Assembly: GCA_965217935.1 (NCBI GenBank) | Contig: OZ244581.1 | Location: forward strand, 868,001-932,000 | Direction of reading: 5' to 3' | Source: JBBROS01 sp965217935 | GTDB taxonomy: Bacteria; Pseudomonadota; Alphaproteobacteria; Acetobacterales; Acetobacteraceae | DNA length: 64,000 nt | In this document: positions 45,621 through 54,057 of the stretch, piece after piece | How positions within the stretch are numbered: position 1 is the first letter of the stretch | How the letters are laid out: every line of letters starts with the position of its first letter | Position numbers and translations under genes: made by a program | The notes under the pieces: model-generated | Told to the model about the DNA's origin: nothing | Database searches by the model: none | The model's input: only the letters and a program-made list of their open reading frames with translations

Positions 45621-46034
45621 ATGCTGCGTTACATGCTGGATACGAACCTCTGTATCCGCGTCCTGCGAGACCGCCCGCAATCTGCCCGGCCCTGCTTCAA
45701 CGCCGAGGCGGACTCGCTCTGCATCTCAACCGTCGTCCTGTTCGAACTCCTTTACGGGGCAGAAAAATCCGCCAAGCCCGTCGAGAACCGCACCGAAGTC
45801 GGCCGCTTCGCCGCCCGCCTCCAGGTCTTGCCCTTCGACTCCGATGCCGCCGGCCACGCCGCCGAAATCCGCGCCGCGCTGCAGCGCCAGGGCCAAGCCA
45901 TCGGCGGCTACGACGTCATGATCGCCGGCCACGCCCGCAGCCGCGGCCTCGTCGTCGTCACAAGCAACCTCGGCGAATTTACCCGCGTCGCCGGCCTGCG
46001 CAGCGAGGATTGGCTCGCGGATGAGCCGGCGTGA
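45621..46034 (+). CDS. vapC: VapC-type PIN-domain toxin
   Basis: 137 residues. MLRYMLDTNLCIRVLRDRP carries the first Asp, CISTVVLFELLYGAEKS the Glu, and GGYDVMIAGHARSRGLVVVTSN the C-terminal Asp/Asn set; FTRVAGLRSEDW closes the fold. This subgroup includes initiator tRNA(fMet)-cleaving enzymes (established for Shigella/Salmonella VapC); the same target here is inferred. A complete, apparently intact operon. Confidence 0.94.
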   Translation: MLRYMLDTNLCIRVLRDRPQSARPCFNAEADSLCISTVVLFELLYGAEKSAKPVENRTEVGRFAARLQVLPFDSDAAGHAAEIRAALQRQGQAIGGYDVMIAGHARSRGLVVVTSNLGEFTRVAGLRSEDWLADEPA

Positions 46035-46203
46035 CCAAGCGGAGGCAGGCAACGGCTGAATACGGCATGCCGCGTTTGCCCGGAACGCTGCGATCTCGTT
46101 TTGAGGGAACGACCCGGCCGATCGGAAGCACCTGCCGGGCGAACATGCCTGGCAGTTAAACGGCTCCGAGACCTCGTTCGATCTCCTTTAACCGCACGAG
46201 GCG

Positions 46204-46644
46204 TCAGGGTCCAGGGTCCGGCGGCATGCCGCGCTCGCGCCGCCATTCGGCCTGGTCGGCGGGGTCATCCGGGTCGTGCCGCAGATCCACCCGCACGCCG
46301 CCGAACTCGCGCGCCAGCACCTTAAGGTAAGAGTGGTCGTAAACGGTGACTTGCAAGACGTCCGGGGCCGTCCACGCAAGGCGAGGCCGTTCGTCCTCGT
46401 GCCCGCCCGTGTCCACCCCGAGCAGGTCGGCGAACTGGCCCGGGTCGCGGGTGGAGACGAGCTGAACCTCCGCGACGACGGCCCCCACGCCGAACCCGAA
46501 CAGGCACGCGGTCACGTCCATCCTGGCCTCCCATGCCCCACCCGGAGAGGGCAGGCGGGCGACGATGGCGTGCTCGCAGGAGTTCTCCTCGTGTCGGTTT
46601 ACGGCCCATAGGGCGGCAAGCGACATAAGCAGCACAACGCCCAC
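46204..46644 (-). CDS. Hypothetical membrane-anchored periplasmic protein
   Basis: 146 residues, MGVVLLMSLAALWAVNRHEE with one N-terminal membrane segment, then a compact domain containing NSCEHAIVARLPSPGGAWEA, VTACLFGFGVGAVVAEVQLV and LAWTAPDVLQVTVYDHSY. Alternating hydrophobic strands suggest a beta-rich periplasmic fold with two Cys that could bridge. Codon use fits the neighbours. No family is recognised with certainty. Confidence 0.6.
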   Translation of the reverse strand: MGVVLLMSLAALWAVNRHEENSCEHAIVARLPSPGGAWEARMDVTACLFGFGVGAVVAEVQLVSTRDPGQFADLLGVDTGGHEDERPRLAWTAPDVLQVTVYDHSYLKVLAREFGGVRVDLRHDPDDPADQAEWRRERGMPPDPGP

Positions 46645-47351
46645 GCCACGCGCCAGCGGCGGCGCCGTGCGTGCCTAAGCATCGTTCGGCAGGACGTGCT
46701 TGGCACGCTGCCGGTCGAATGACGCGTCTTCAAGCCTGCTTAGATCCTGCGTATCGCTGTCGTGGCCCCAGCCGCCGGCGTCGCTGCTGCCGCTCAGCCC
46801 GGCATCGGCTGCCATGCCCGCGCCCTGAGGGTCAAGGGCGGAGAGCGCGAGGCCGTGCTTGTTCGCCGGGCATCCTGCAATGCCGTCGCAAGCTGTTGGC
46901 CCGCTTCAATAGTCTGGCCCGCGCCGTTCGGCGGATAAGCCCGGCCCGCCCGTCCGTTGTCGCCAGGTAGCCGCGGCCGCGTGAACGGGATGACGATCGC
47001 ATCGACGCCGTATGTCAGATGGCCAAGCGAACCGCCCTCGGGCGATGGATGTTCGGATGACGGGTCGTCAGACACTGCAATCTCCCGCCGACACGCCGGC
47101 CCTGTATCGATTTCTTTCGGCATCGATACAAGCCCCGGCCGCACCCGGTCCGGCCAAGGCCCGACGCGTGGATCGGCCACGCGATAGACGAGCGCCGCGA
47201 AGGCGGTCCACAAAACGAGGCTCTCGCGATCCACCCCCGCAGGTTGCAGTAGGCAGCATTGCTCGCGTCAGCTATTGACGTTAACCGTATTTAAAGGTGA
47301 TGCACTTTTGATGTCCGCCCGTCCTGCCAAGCCCCCGTTCAAGGCCCGGCC
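46645..47351. other. About 700 bases without a confident gene
   Basis: The first 80 bases (46678-46742: CTAAGCATCGTTC...GACGCGTCTTCAAGCC...GCTTAG) look like a decayed family B element. A minus-strand frame at 46794-47234 begins MDRESLVLWTAFAALVYRVA with a possible membrane segment, but its composition drifts and competing frames are equally open. No operon context. Upstream of hisC, CGTCAGCTATTGACGTTAAC near 47268-47287 holds the small palindrome TTGACGTTAA. Confidence 0.4.
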
Positions 47352-48500
47352 GTGAGCCCGCGCCCGCGCCCCGAGATCCTGCAAATCGAACCCTACGTCG
47401 GCGGCGAGAGCAAAGCGCCCGGCCAGAACCGCACGGTCAAGCTCAGCTCGAACGAAGGCGCGTTCGGCGTCCCGCCCAGCGCCCAGGCCGCCGCCGCAGC
47501 GCTCGCGCCCGAACTTCACCGCTACCCCGACGGCGGCGCATCCGCCCTCCGCCAAGCCATTGGCGCCCGCTTCGCCCTCGACCCGGCGCAGATCGTCTGC
47601 GGCGCCGGCTCCGACGACCTCATCTACCAGCTCTGCCTCGCCTACGGCGGCCCCGGCACGGAACTCATCATGAGCCGCCACGGCTTCAGCATCTACCAAG
47701 TCGCCGGCCAATACGCCGGCTGCCGCGTCGTCAAAACCCCCGAACGCGCGCTTGCCGCCGACGTCGACGCCATCCTCGGCGCCGTCTCTCCCGCCACCCG
47801 CCTCGTCTTCCTCGCCAACCCCAACAACCCCACCGGCAGCCTGCTTCCCGCTCCCGAAAACGAACGCCTCCGCGCCGGCCTCCCCCCCCACGTGCTGCTG
47901 GTGCTCGACGCCGCTTACGCCGAATACGTGGACCGCCGCGATTACGACCCCGGCATCCGCCTGGTCGACGCCGCTGACAACACCGTCATGACCCGCACCT
48001 TCAGCAAGATCTTCGGTCTGGGCGGCACCCGCGTCGGCTGGTGCTACGCGCCCCCCGCCGTCGTGGACGTGCTCAACCGCGTCCGCGCCCCCTTCAACGT
48101 CGCCCTCGCCTCCCAGGCCGCCGCCATCGCCGCGCTGGAGGAACCCGGCTGGGTCGAGCAGGGCCGCGCCCACAATGCCAAATGGCGCGCCTGGCTCACG
48201 CGATCGCTCGAAACCGCGGGCATCAAGGTCTGGCCCAGCGAGGGCAACTTCGTGCTCGCCGACTTCGCCACGCCCAAAGGCGCCGACGCCGCCGACGCCG
48301 CCCTCAAATCCCGCGGCATCGTGGTCCGCAAGATGGGCGCCTACGACCTGCCCCACTGCCTGCGCATCACCATCGGCGCCGACGACGAATGCCGCCTCGT
48401 CGCCGAGGCCCTTGCCCAGCACCAGGCCGTAGCCTGCAATCGCCCTGACCGGGACCGGTCAGGACGTCAATTGCCAGGCCAGGGTTCGACCGATGCCTGA
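47352..48500 (+). CDS. hisC: Histidinol-phosphate / aromatic aminotransferase with repeat-encoded tail
   Basis: 382 residues from GTG 47352. PYVGGESKAPGQNRTVKLSS is the HisC start region. FLANPNNPTGSLLPAPE, then LDAAYAEYVD and RTFSKIFGLGGTRVGWCYAP with the PLP Lys are diagnostic of class I/II aminotransferases. Next to tyrA, as in the hisH-tyrC pair of Zymomonas, it may serve both histidine and tyrosine/phenylalanine synthesis. The normal end appears to be about ...RLVAEALAQHQAV; the last 22 residues (ACNRPDRDRSGRQLPGQGST, then DA) are read from a family A repeat. Confidence 0.94.
   Translation: MSPRPRPEILQIEPYVGGESKAPGQNRTVKLSSNEGAFGVPPSAQAAAAALAPELHRYPDGGASALRQAIGARFALDPAQIVCGAGSDDLIYQLCLAYGGPGTELIMSRHGFSIYQVAGQYAGCRVVKTPERALAADVDAILGAVSPATRLVFLANPNNPTGSLLPAPENERLRAGLPPHVLLVLDAAYAEYVDRRDYDPGIRLVDAADNTVMTRTFSKIFGLGGTRVGWCYAPPAVVDVLNRVRAPFNVALASQAAAIAALEEPGWVEQGRAHNAKWRAWLTRSLETAGIKVWPSEGNFVLADFATPKGADAADAALKSRGIVVRKMGAYDLPHCLRITIGADDECRLVAEALAQHQAVACNRPDRDRSGRQLPGQGSTDA
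48432..48484 (+). repeat. Family A palindromic repeat inside the hisC 3-prime end (A2)
   Basis: The CTGCAATCGCCCTGA start, a perfect 9-bp hairpin CCTGACCGG/CCGGTCAGG (48444-48452 with 48455-48463) and TCAATTGCCAGGCCAG match family A. The preceding TAG (48430-48432), a stop in other copies, is out of frame here, so translation runs through the element to TGA 48498-48500. Confidence 0.85.
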
Positions 48501-49395
48501 GCCCCTGTTCCAACGCATCGCGCTGATCGGCGCCGGCCTCATCGGCAGCTCCCTCGCCCGCATCGCCATGGACCACCGCCGCCTCGCGGGCGACGTCGTG
48601 GTCACCGACAACAGCGAGCGCACCCGTGCCCGCGTGCGCGAGCTCGGCATCGCCGACCGCGTCGAGCCTGACCCGGCCACGGCCGTCGAAGGCGCGGATT
48701 GCGTCCTCCTGTGCGCGCCCGTCGGCGCCTACGCCGCCATCGCCGCCGCCATCGCCCCCAGCCTCTCCCCCGGCTGCATCGTCACCGACGTCGGCAGCAC
48801 CAAAGTCTCCGTCATCCGCGACGTCGCCCCCCTCCTGCCCGATGGCGTCCGCTTCGTCCCGGCCCACCCCCTCGCCGGCACGGAATACTCCGGCCCGGAC
48901 GCCGGCTTCGCCACCTTGTTCGAGGGCCGCTGGAGCCTCATCACCCCGCCCCCCGGCGCCGACCCCGCCGCCATCGAAGCCATCGCCGAACTTTGGCGGC
49001 GCTGCGGCAGCATGGTCGAGGTCATGGACCCGGCCCACCACGACCGCGTCATGGCCGTCGTCAGCCACCTGCCGCATCTGATCGCCTTCACCATCTGCGG
49101 CACCGCCGACGACCTCGCCCGCGAGAACGCCGCCGACACCAGCCGCGCCGAGGTGCTGAAGTTCGCCGCCTCCGGCTTCCGCGACTTCACCCGCATCGCC
49201 GCGAGCGACCCGGTCATGTGGCGCGACGTGTTCCTCAACAACCGCGACGCGCTGTTGGAAATGCTCGCCCGCTTCACCGAGGACGCCCAGGCCATGGCCC
49301 GCGCCGTCCGTTGGGGCGACAGCGCCTATATCGAGGACAGAATCGAACGCGGGCGCAGCATCCGCCGGGGACTGATCGCCGTAAACCAGGCATGA
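48493..49395 (+). CDS. tyrA: Prephenate/arogenate dehydrogenase
   Basis: 300 residues, overlapping hisC by eight bases. IALIGAGLIGSSLARIAMDH is the NAD site. IVTDVGSTKVSVI, PAHPLAGTEYSGPDAGFA (with catalytic His) and VVSHLPHLIAFTICGTADDL are conserved TyrA segments. It makes the tyrosine precursor from prephenate or arogenate. No ACT domain or chorismate mutase part is present. The ribosome-binding site must lie in the repeat-derived hisC tail (CCAGGG). Confidence 0.95.
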   Translation: MPEPLFQRIALIGAGLIGSSLARIAMDHRRLAGDVVVTDNSERTRARVRELGIADRVEPDPATAVEGADCVLLCAPVGAYAAIAAAIAPSLSPGCIVTDVGSTKVSVIRDVAPLLPDGVRFVPAHPLAGTEYSGPDAGFATLFEGRWSLITPPPGADPAAIEAIAELWRRCGSMVEVMDPAHHDRVMAVVSHLPHLIAFTICGTADDLARENAADTSRAEVLKFAASGFRDFTRIAASDPVMWRDVFLNNRDALLEMLARFTEDAQAMARAVRWGDSAYIEDRIERGRSIRRGLIAVNQA

Positions 49396-50003
49396 GCTAT
49401 GCCGAGCTATGGGATTGGCGCCGCAAAGTGGCCGCCCTCTATGCCGCCGTCCGGGCCGAGCAGGACCCTGCCGCCGCCTGGCAGCTCTGGCGCGACGGGC
49501 GCGACCATCTCTACCGCAGCCACCCGCAATCCCCGATCGAACCGCGGCACCGCCGCTATTTCGAGGCGCTGCCGTTCTTCCCCTACGACCCGGCGCTCCG
49601 CTTCGCCATCGCGCTCGACCCCGCCGCCGGGCAGGACCGGGAGGCTGAAGCCGGGGACGACGGCCCTCTTCGGCTGAGGCCATTCGCCCGCACCCGCGGC
49701 CTGCACTACCTGCTCGGCGCCGAGCTTACCCTCTATTGGCTGGTCAGCTATGGCGGCGGCGTCCTGCTCCCCTTCGCCGACGCGACCAGCGGCCAGGACA
49801 CTTACGGCGGCGGCCGCTATCTCCTCGATTCGATCAAGAGCGCCGACCTCGGCAAAGCTCCGGGCGGCCTCACGATCCTCGACTTTAATTTCGCCTACAA
49901 CCCCTCCTGCGCCTACTCGCCCCGCTACGCCTGCCCCCTCGCCCCGCCCGAAAACCGCCTGCCCGCCGCGGTGCGCGCGGGCGAGCGCGCGCCGGCAAGC
50001 TGA
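49392..50003 (+). CDS. DUF1684 family protein
   Basis: 203 residues, ATGA overlap with tyrA. It ends with LTILDFNFAYNPSCAYSPRY and CPLAPPENRLP, the strongly conserved DUF1684 C-terminal motif, and has GGGRYLLDSIKSAD and VLLPFADATSGQDTYGGG before it. The family is widespread but of unknown function, and the end motif with paired Cys suggests metal or small-molecule binding. Likely co-transcribed with hisC-tyrA. Confidence 0.9.
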   Translation: MSYAELWDWRRKVAALYAAVRAEQDPAAAWQLWRDGRDHLYRSHPQSPIEPRHRRYFEALPFFPYDPALRFAIALDPAAGQDREAEAGDDGPLRLRPFARTRGLHYLLGAELTLYWLVSYGGGVLLPFADATSGQDTYGGGRYLLDSIKSADLGKAPGGLTILDFNFAYNPSCAYSPRYACPLAPPENRLPAAVRAGERAPAS

Positions 50004-50057
50004 TCAGACCCCTCGCGCGGCAAGCCGTGGGCGCCTGCGGCGTCGGCGGTCCCCAGC

Positions 50058-50317
50058 CTACCCGAACGGCAAGTCAAGCCTCACCACGATGTCGGGCGCG
50101 AGAAGCAGGGCAACCGTGTCGCCCGGCCGATACGTCGCGGTCTCGCCGAACCCGTCCCCGGCTGGCGTCCTGTAAACATCGACGGCACGACGCTTGAAAT
50201 CAACGATCCAAACCTCGGCAATCCCGGCCCGCGCGTAGAGCGGCAGCTTCACGGTCTGGTCAAACCGCAACGAGCTGTCCGCCACCTCGACCAGGAGCAG
50301 CGTATCGGCAGGCCCGG
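50058..50317 (-). pseudogene. Uma2-family (DUF820) nuclease-fold protein, N-terminus replaced by a repeat
   Basis: The frame carries GPADTLLLVEVADSSLRFDQ, KLPLYARAGIAEVWIVDF and VYRTPAGDGFGE, the second half of a Uma2 protein (PD-(D/E)XK-like fold, with the VEV and EVW(I)VD strands). The usual first 90 or so residues are missing. The only upstream start, ATG 50351, lies in family B repeat B3 and would give MHHLSRCDGEP, repeat-encoded. So the gene was cut by the repeat and is probably dead. Confidence 0.75.
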
Positions 50318-50404
50318 GCGGCTCGCCGTCACAACGCGAAAGATGATGCATCTCCTAAACCTAAGCGGACATTGGCGGCTTATGCCCTTAATGTCCGCTT
50401 AGGG
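50317..50404 (+). repeat. Family B palindromic repeat, left-truncated (B3)
   Basis: Starts within hairpin 1 (GGCGGCTCGCCGTCACAACG), then the linker CGAAAGATGATGCATCTC, and a full hairpin 2: CCTAAGCGGACATTGGCGGC (50360-50379) and GCCCTTAATGTCCGCTTAGG (50384-50403) with a TTAT loop. It lies at the broken 5-prime end of the Uma2 remnant. Confidence 0.8.
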
Positions 50405-50540
50405 CAGACATATCATGGCCGCGCCTAGCTTGGCACGTCTGTGATCAGGCGCCGAGCAGTCCCGCCCCCGAAAGCACGCCATTGGCCACCCGCTGCGTCG
50501 CCGTCTAAAACCGGCCCGTGACCCAAAGCATTGCAACGCC

Positions 50541-52736
50541 ATGACCGACTACCTCGCCCGACTGAATCCCGAGCAGCGCGAAGCCGTCGAAACGCTCGAC
50601 GGCCCCGTCCTCGTCCTCGCCGGCGCCGGCACCGGGAAGACGCGCGTGCTGACCACCCGCTTCGCCCACCTGATGCTAACGAAGCGCGCCTTCCCCGGCC
50701 AGATCCTCGCCGTCACCTTCACCAACAAGGCCGCGCGCGAGATGCGCGAGCGCGTGGGCGCCATCCTCGGCCAGCCCGCCGAGGGCCTCTGGCTCGGCAC
50801 CTTCCACGCCCTCTGCGCCCGCATGCTGCGCCGCCACGCCGACCTCGTGGGCCTCACCTCCGGCTTCACCATCCTCGACTCCGACGACCAGCAGCGCCTG
50901 TTGAAGCAGGTGATGGAAGCCGCCCGCATCGATACCAAGCGCTGGGCGCCCCAGGCGCTGATGGGCCTGATCCAACGCTGGAAAGACCGCGGCGTCACCC
51001 CGGACCGCATCCCCGCCGCCGAGGAGACCGATTTCGCCGCCGGGCAATGCAAATCGCTCTACGCCGCCTACCAGGCCCGCCTTGCCCAGCTCAACACCGC
51101 CGATTTCGGCGACCTGCTCCTGCACATGACGGAAATCCTGCGCACCCGGCCCGACATCCTCGCCGAATACCATCGCCGCTTCCGCTACATCCTCGTTGAC
51201 GAGTACCAGGATGCCAACACCGTCCAGTACCTCTGGCTGCGCCTCCTCGCCCAATCCCACCGCAACATCTGCTGCGTCGGCGACGACGACCAGTCCATCT
51301 ATTCCTGGCGCGGCGCCGAAGTCGAGAACATCCTCCGCTTCGAGCAGGACTTCCCGGGCGCCGCCGTCATCCGCCTCGAACGCAACTACCGCAGCACCGC
51401 TCCCATCCTCGCCGCCGCCGCCGGCCTGATCGCCCATAACGAGGGCCGGCTCGGCAAGACCCTGCGCCCCGGCGGCAACGACGCCCAAGGCGAGCCCGTC
51501 GCCATCGTCGCCCTATGGGATTCCGAGGAAGAGGCCCGCATGGTCGGGGAGCGCGTGGAGGCGTTGCGCCGCGAGGGGCACCCGTTGAGCGAGGTCGCCA
51601 TCCTGGTCCGCACCACCGCCCAGACACGCGCCTTCGAGGAGCGCATGATCATCCAGGGCACCCCCTACCGCATCATCGGCGGCCTGCGCTTCTACGAGCG
51701 CGCCGAGATCCGCGACGCCGTGGCCTACATGCGCGTGCTGCACCAGCCGGCGGACGACCTCGCCTTCGAGCGCATCGTCAACGTGCCGAGGCGCGGGGTG
51801 GGCGAGGGCGCGTTGCGAACCATGCACGAAGCCGCCCGGGCGCAAGGGCTTCCGCTTGCCGCCGCCGCCGAGGGCCTGGCCCGCAACGGGGCGCTCAGGG
51901 GCAAGCCCGGCGGCACGCTCACCGCCCTGTTCGACAGCTTCGCCCGCTGGCGCGGGATGCTGCCCAGGGACGGCCACGTCGCCGTCCTGGCCGCCATGCT
52001 CGATGAGAGCGGCTACACCGCCATGTGGCAGCAGGACAAATCGCCCGACGCCCCCGGCCGCCTGGAAAACCTCAAGGAACTCGTCCGCGCGCTGGCCGAT
52101 TTTGAAACCCTCGCCGGCTTCCTCGACCACGTGAGCCTCGTGATGGAGAACGAGGAGAACGCCGAGGGCGACCGCCTCAGCATGATGACCCTGCACGGGG
52201 CGAAGGGCCTGGAGTTCGACACCGTCTTCCTGCCCGGATGGGAGGAGGGGTTGTTCCCGAGCCAGCGCACCCTGGACGAAGGCGGCCAGAAGGGTTTGGA
52301 GGAGGAACGCCGCCTCGCCTACGTCGGCCTGACCCGCGCCCGCAAGCGCGCCGTCGTCAGCCACGCCGCCAACCGCCGCCTCTACGCCAACTGGCAAAGC
52401 AGCATCCCCAGCCGCTTCATCGACGAACTCCCCGAGGCGCATACCAGCCGCGCCGGCTCCGCCGCCTTGCAGCGGGAGCAGCGGCTGGTGGCCGGGCCGA
52501 GCGTGTTCTCGGGCGGACCGCTGATGGCCCGGCGGGGAGGAGGGGCAAAAACAGTCGAGGCCTGGGAGCAGCCGGCGCGTCCGGCCCGGGCGGATGCCTT
52601 GGCGGTCGGGAGCCGGGTGTTTCACCAGAAGTTCGGGTATGGGCGGGTGTTGGCGGTGGACGATGACCGGGTGGAGGTGGCGTTCGAGAAGGCCGGTCAG
52701 AAGCGGCTGCTGGACCGGTTCGTGGAGCGGGTCTAG
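50541..52736 (+). CDS. uvrD: ATP-dependent DNA helicase UvrD/PcrA (superfamily 1)
   Basis: 731 residues. Q-motif LNPEQREAVETLDGP, Walker A VLAGAGTGKTRVLTTRFA, motif Ia VTFTNKAAREMRER, Walker B VDEYQDANTVQYLWLRL, motif III GDDDQSIYSWRGAEVENI, LERNYRSTAPI, and motifs V-VI SMMTLHGAKGLEFDTVFLPG with AYVGLTRARKRA are all in order. The C-terminus (FGYGRVLAVDDDRVEVAFEK) is the Tudor-like PcrA end. Works in nucleotide excision and mismatch repair with UvrB. The TAG is followed directly by repeat A3. Confidence 0.97.
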   Translation: MTDYLARLNPEQREAVETLDGPVLVLAGAGTGKTRVLTTRFAHLMLTKRAFPGQILAVTFTNKAAREMRERVGAILGQPAEGLWLGTFHALCARMLRRHADLVGLTSGFTILDSDDQQRLLKQVMEAARIDTKRWAPQALMGLIQRWKDRGVTPDRIPAAEETDFAAGQCKSLYAAYQARLAQLNTADFGDLLLHMTEILRTRPDILAEYHRRFRYILVDEYQDANTVQYLWLRLLAQSHRNICCVGDDDQSIYSWRGAEVENILRFEQDFPGAAVIRLERNYRSTAPILAAAAGLIAHNEGRLGKTLRPGGNDAQGEPVAIVALWDSEEEARMVGERVEALRREGHPLSEVAILVRTTAQTRAFEERMIIQGTPYRIIGGLRFYERAEIRDAVAYMRVLHQPADDLAFERIVNVPRRGVGEGALRTMHEAARAQGLPLAAAAEGLARNGALRGKPGGTLTALFDSFARWRGMLPRDGHVAVLAAMLDESGYTAMWQQDKSPDAPGRLENLKELVRALADFETLAGFLDHVSLVMENEENAEGDRLSMMTLHGAKGLEFDTVFLPGWEEGLFPSQRTLDEGGQKGLEEERRLAYVGLTRARKRAVVSHAANRRLYANWQSSIPSRFIDELPEAHTSRAGSAALQREQRLVAGPSVFSGGPLMARRGGGAKTVEAWEQPARPARADALAVGSRVFHQKFGYGRVLAVDDDRVEVAFEKAGQKRLLDRFVERV

Positions 52737-52878
52737 TCTGCGATTGCCCTGACTGGACACAGCCAGGGCGTTAATTGCCAGACCAGAGAGGCCTAGACCC
52801 GTATCGCCCTGACCACATTCAGGGCGATACGGGTCTAGGCAGATAGTCGTGGCGTGTGCCACGAATGTCTGCTCAGGG
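52734..52878 (+). repeat. Composite of family A unit, long hairpin and family B hairpin (A3/B4)
   Basis: TAG-T-CTGCGATTGCCCTGACTGG (52734 onward) with TTAATTGCCAGACCAG is a family A unit touching the uvrD stop. A perfect 22-bp hairpin follows (52791-52812 with 52819-52840, core GACCCGTATCGCCCTGA). Overlapping its last bases, GCAGATAGTCGTGGC/GCCACGAATGTCTGC (52839-52853, 52858-52872) is hairpin 2 of family B. The same A-plus-long-hairpin order occurs behind uvrB. Confidence 0.85.
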
Positions 52879-53295
52879 CTTATTCGGCTTTAGCCGGCGC
52901 GATCCGATCGAGCGAACGAGCCTCGCAGGCTTCTGTTTGGCTGGACAGCTTTGTCAGCATGCTGCCGAACTCATTGCCGACGCCGCCCTTGGCCGCGCCG
53001 GCCCGCGATTGCAATGCGCTGCCACGCCGTGTTCGGATTGGCCAGGCTGCAGCCAACCGGGGATGCCGACGCCGTGCAATAGCTTGACGCGAGCCGGCCA
53101 AGCTTAGGCCGCCTCAGAACCGCTGAGCATCGCCGCCATGATGTTCGGTGCAGCCCACGGCGACGTCTACCTCCGAAATGCACGTCTGGATCAGCGCCTG
53201 ACCACAATGCCCATCATAGGGATCAGAGCCGCATAAGCGCCGAGGTTACATTGAATGGATCGATTGCGTCGGCAGCAGGACGAGGGCGGAACGTT
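52879..53295. other. About 400 bases with no recognisable gene
   Basis: Short competing frames exist on both strands but none has convincing composition, ribosome-binding site or likeness to a known family. Part may be decayed mobile DNA, given the flanking repeats and the transposase remnant further on. Confidence 0.4.
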
Positions 53296-53748
53296 TCAGC
53301 TTCGCGCCGGCCGGGCTTGCGCCGTGGCAGTTTCCGCACGCTTCACTTGGGCCGACAACTCATATGCGTCCGCTAACAGCGTCAGGCGCGCTGTATTGGG
53401 CAATTTCCTGAATGCGTTGAGGAGCAAGACTTCCTCGTTCGAGTTTTCTGGTTCCGCGCTGGCCTGCGCCTGGGTCTCAAGCAACGTTCCCACGGGAACG
53501 CTCAGCGCCTCGGCCAGCTTGATCAGCCTCGACGTCTCTGGAAAGCAGGTTCCCCAAATCCAGGCGTGGACGGCGACGCGGGAGACATCCATTGTCCGTG
53601 CCAGGCTAGCTTGCGTGATGCCTCGCTCCGCCATGATGCGGGCGAGGTTGTGGCGAAAACGGTCCCTTGACGCATCGGGGCGCCCCCTGCCCTCGCTAGG
53701 CCAGCCACGCAACACCATCGGCTGCCGTTGTGTCATCCACGCCTCCAT
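53296..53748 (-). CDS. XRE-family HTH transcriptional regulator
   Basis: 150 residues (an internal start at MTQRQPMVLRGW is possible). FRHNLARIMAERGITQASLA and RTMDVSRVAVHAWIWGTCFP (about 32-71) form a Cro/C1-type HTH; LIKLAEALSVPVGTLLE completes the domain. The C-terminal 60 residues are helical and may dimerise. No partner gene lies beside it; the promoter side (53749-54057) has lower GC than the neighbours, suggesting recent acquisition, perhaps from a phage or plasmid. Confidence 0.85.
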   Translation of the reverse strand: MEAWMTQRQPMVLRGWPSEGRGRPDASRDRFRHNLARIMAERGITQASLARTMDVSRVAVHAWIWGTCFPETSRLIKLAEALSVPVGTLLETQAQASAEPENSNEEVLLLNAFRKLPNTARLTLLADAYELSAQVKRAETATAQARPARS

Positions 53749-54057
53749 TCCTGGTCGGACTCAAACCATGTCGGTTCCGGCATGCCCTGGGCTCCTTCCG
53801 CTCACCGACAAGCTGTCACTAACATGATCGCAGGAGCAAGCAATGTTCTAATTTTAGGACTAACGCAAGTTCCTGATCGCTCTCGCAGCGCGAGAACCGC
53901 ATCGCCGAATGCGTTACCGCACGCAGTTTCGTGCAAAGCGGCGCTTATCGGGGCGGACGAACAAGGTCGCCGGCTCAAGCCTTGCCTTATTCAACCGGCG
54001 CCGGGACGCGCCTTAAACGGCCTCTTTGCTCATCCCCTGAGCTCCTCTTTCCGCATC
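53749..54057. other. Intergenic region upstream of the XRE gene
   Basis: No gene seen. An AT-richer stretch near 53820-53870 (AATGTTCTAATTTTAGGAC) probably holds the XRE promoter and operator. The remainder up to the transposase stop may contain the left end of that element, but no clear terminal inverted repeat was found. Confidence 0.4.

Noticed and set aside
46794..47234. Possible 146-residue minus-strand protein
   Set aside because: Competing frames, no ribosome-binding site and drifting composition; left as unassigned intergenic.
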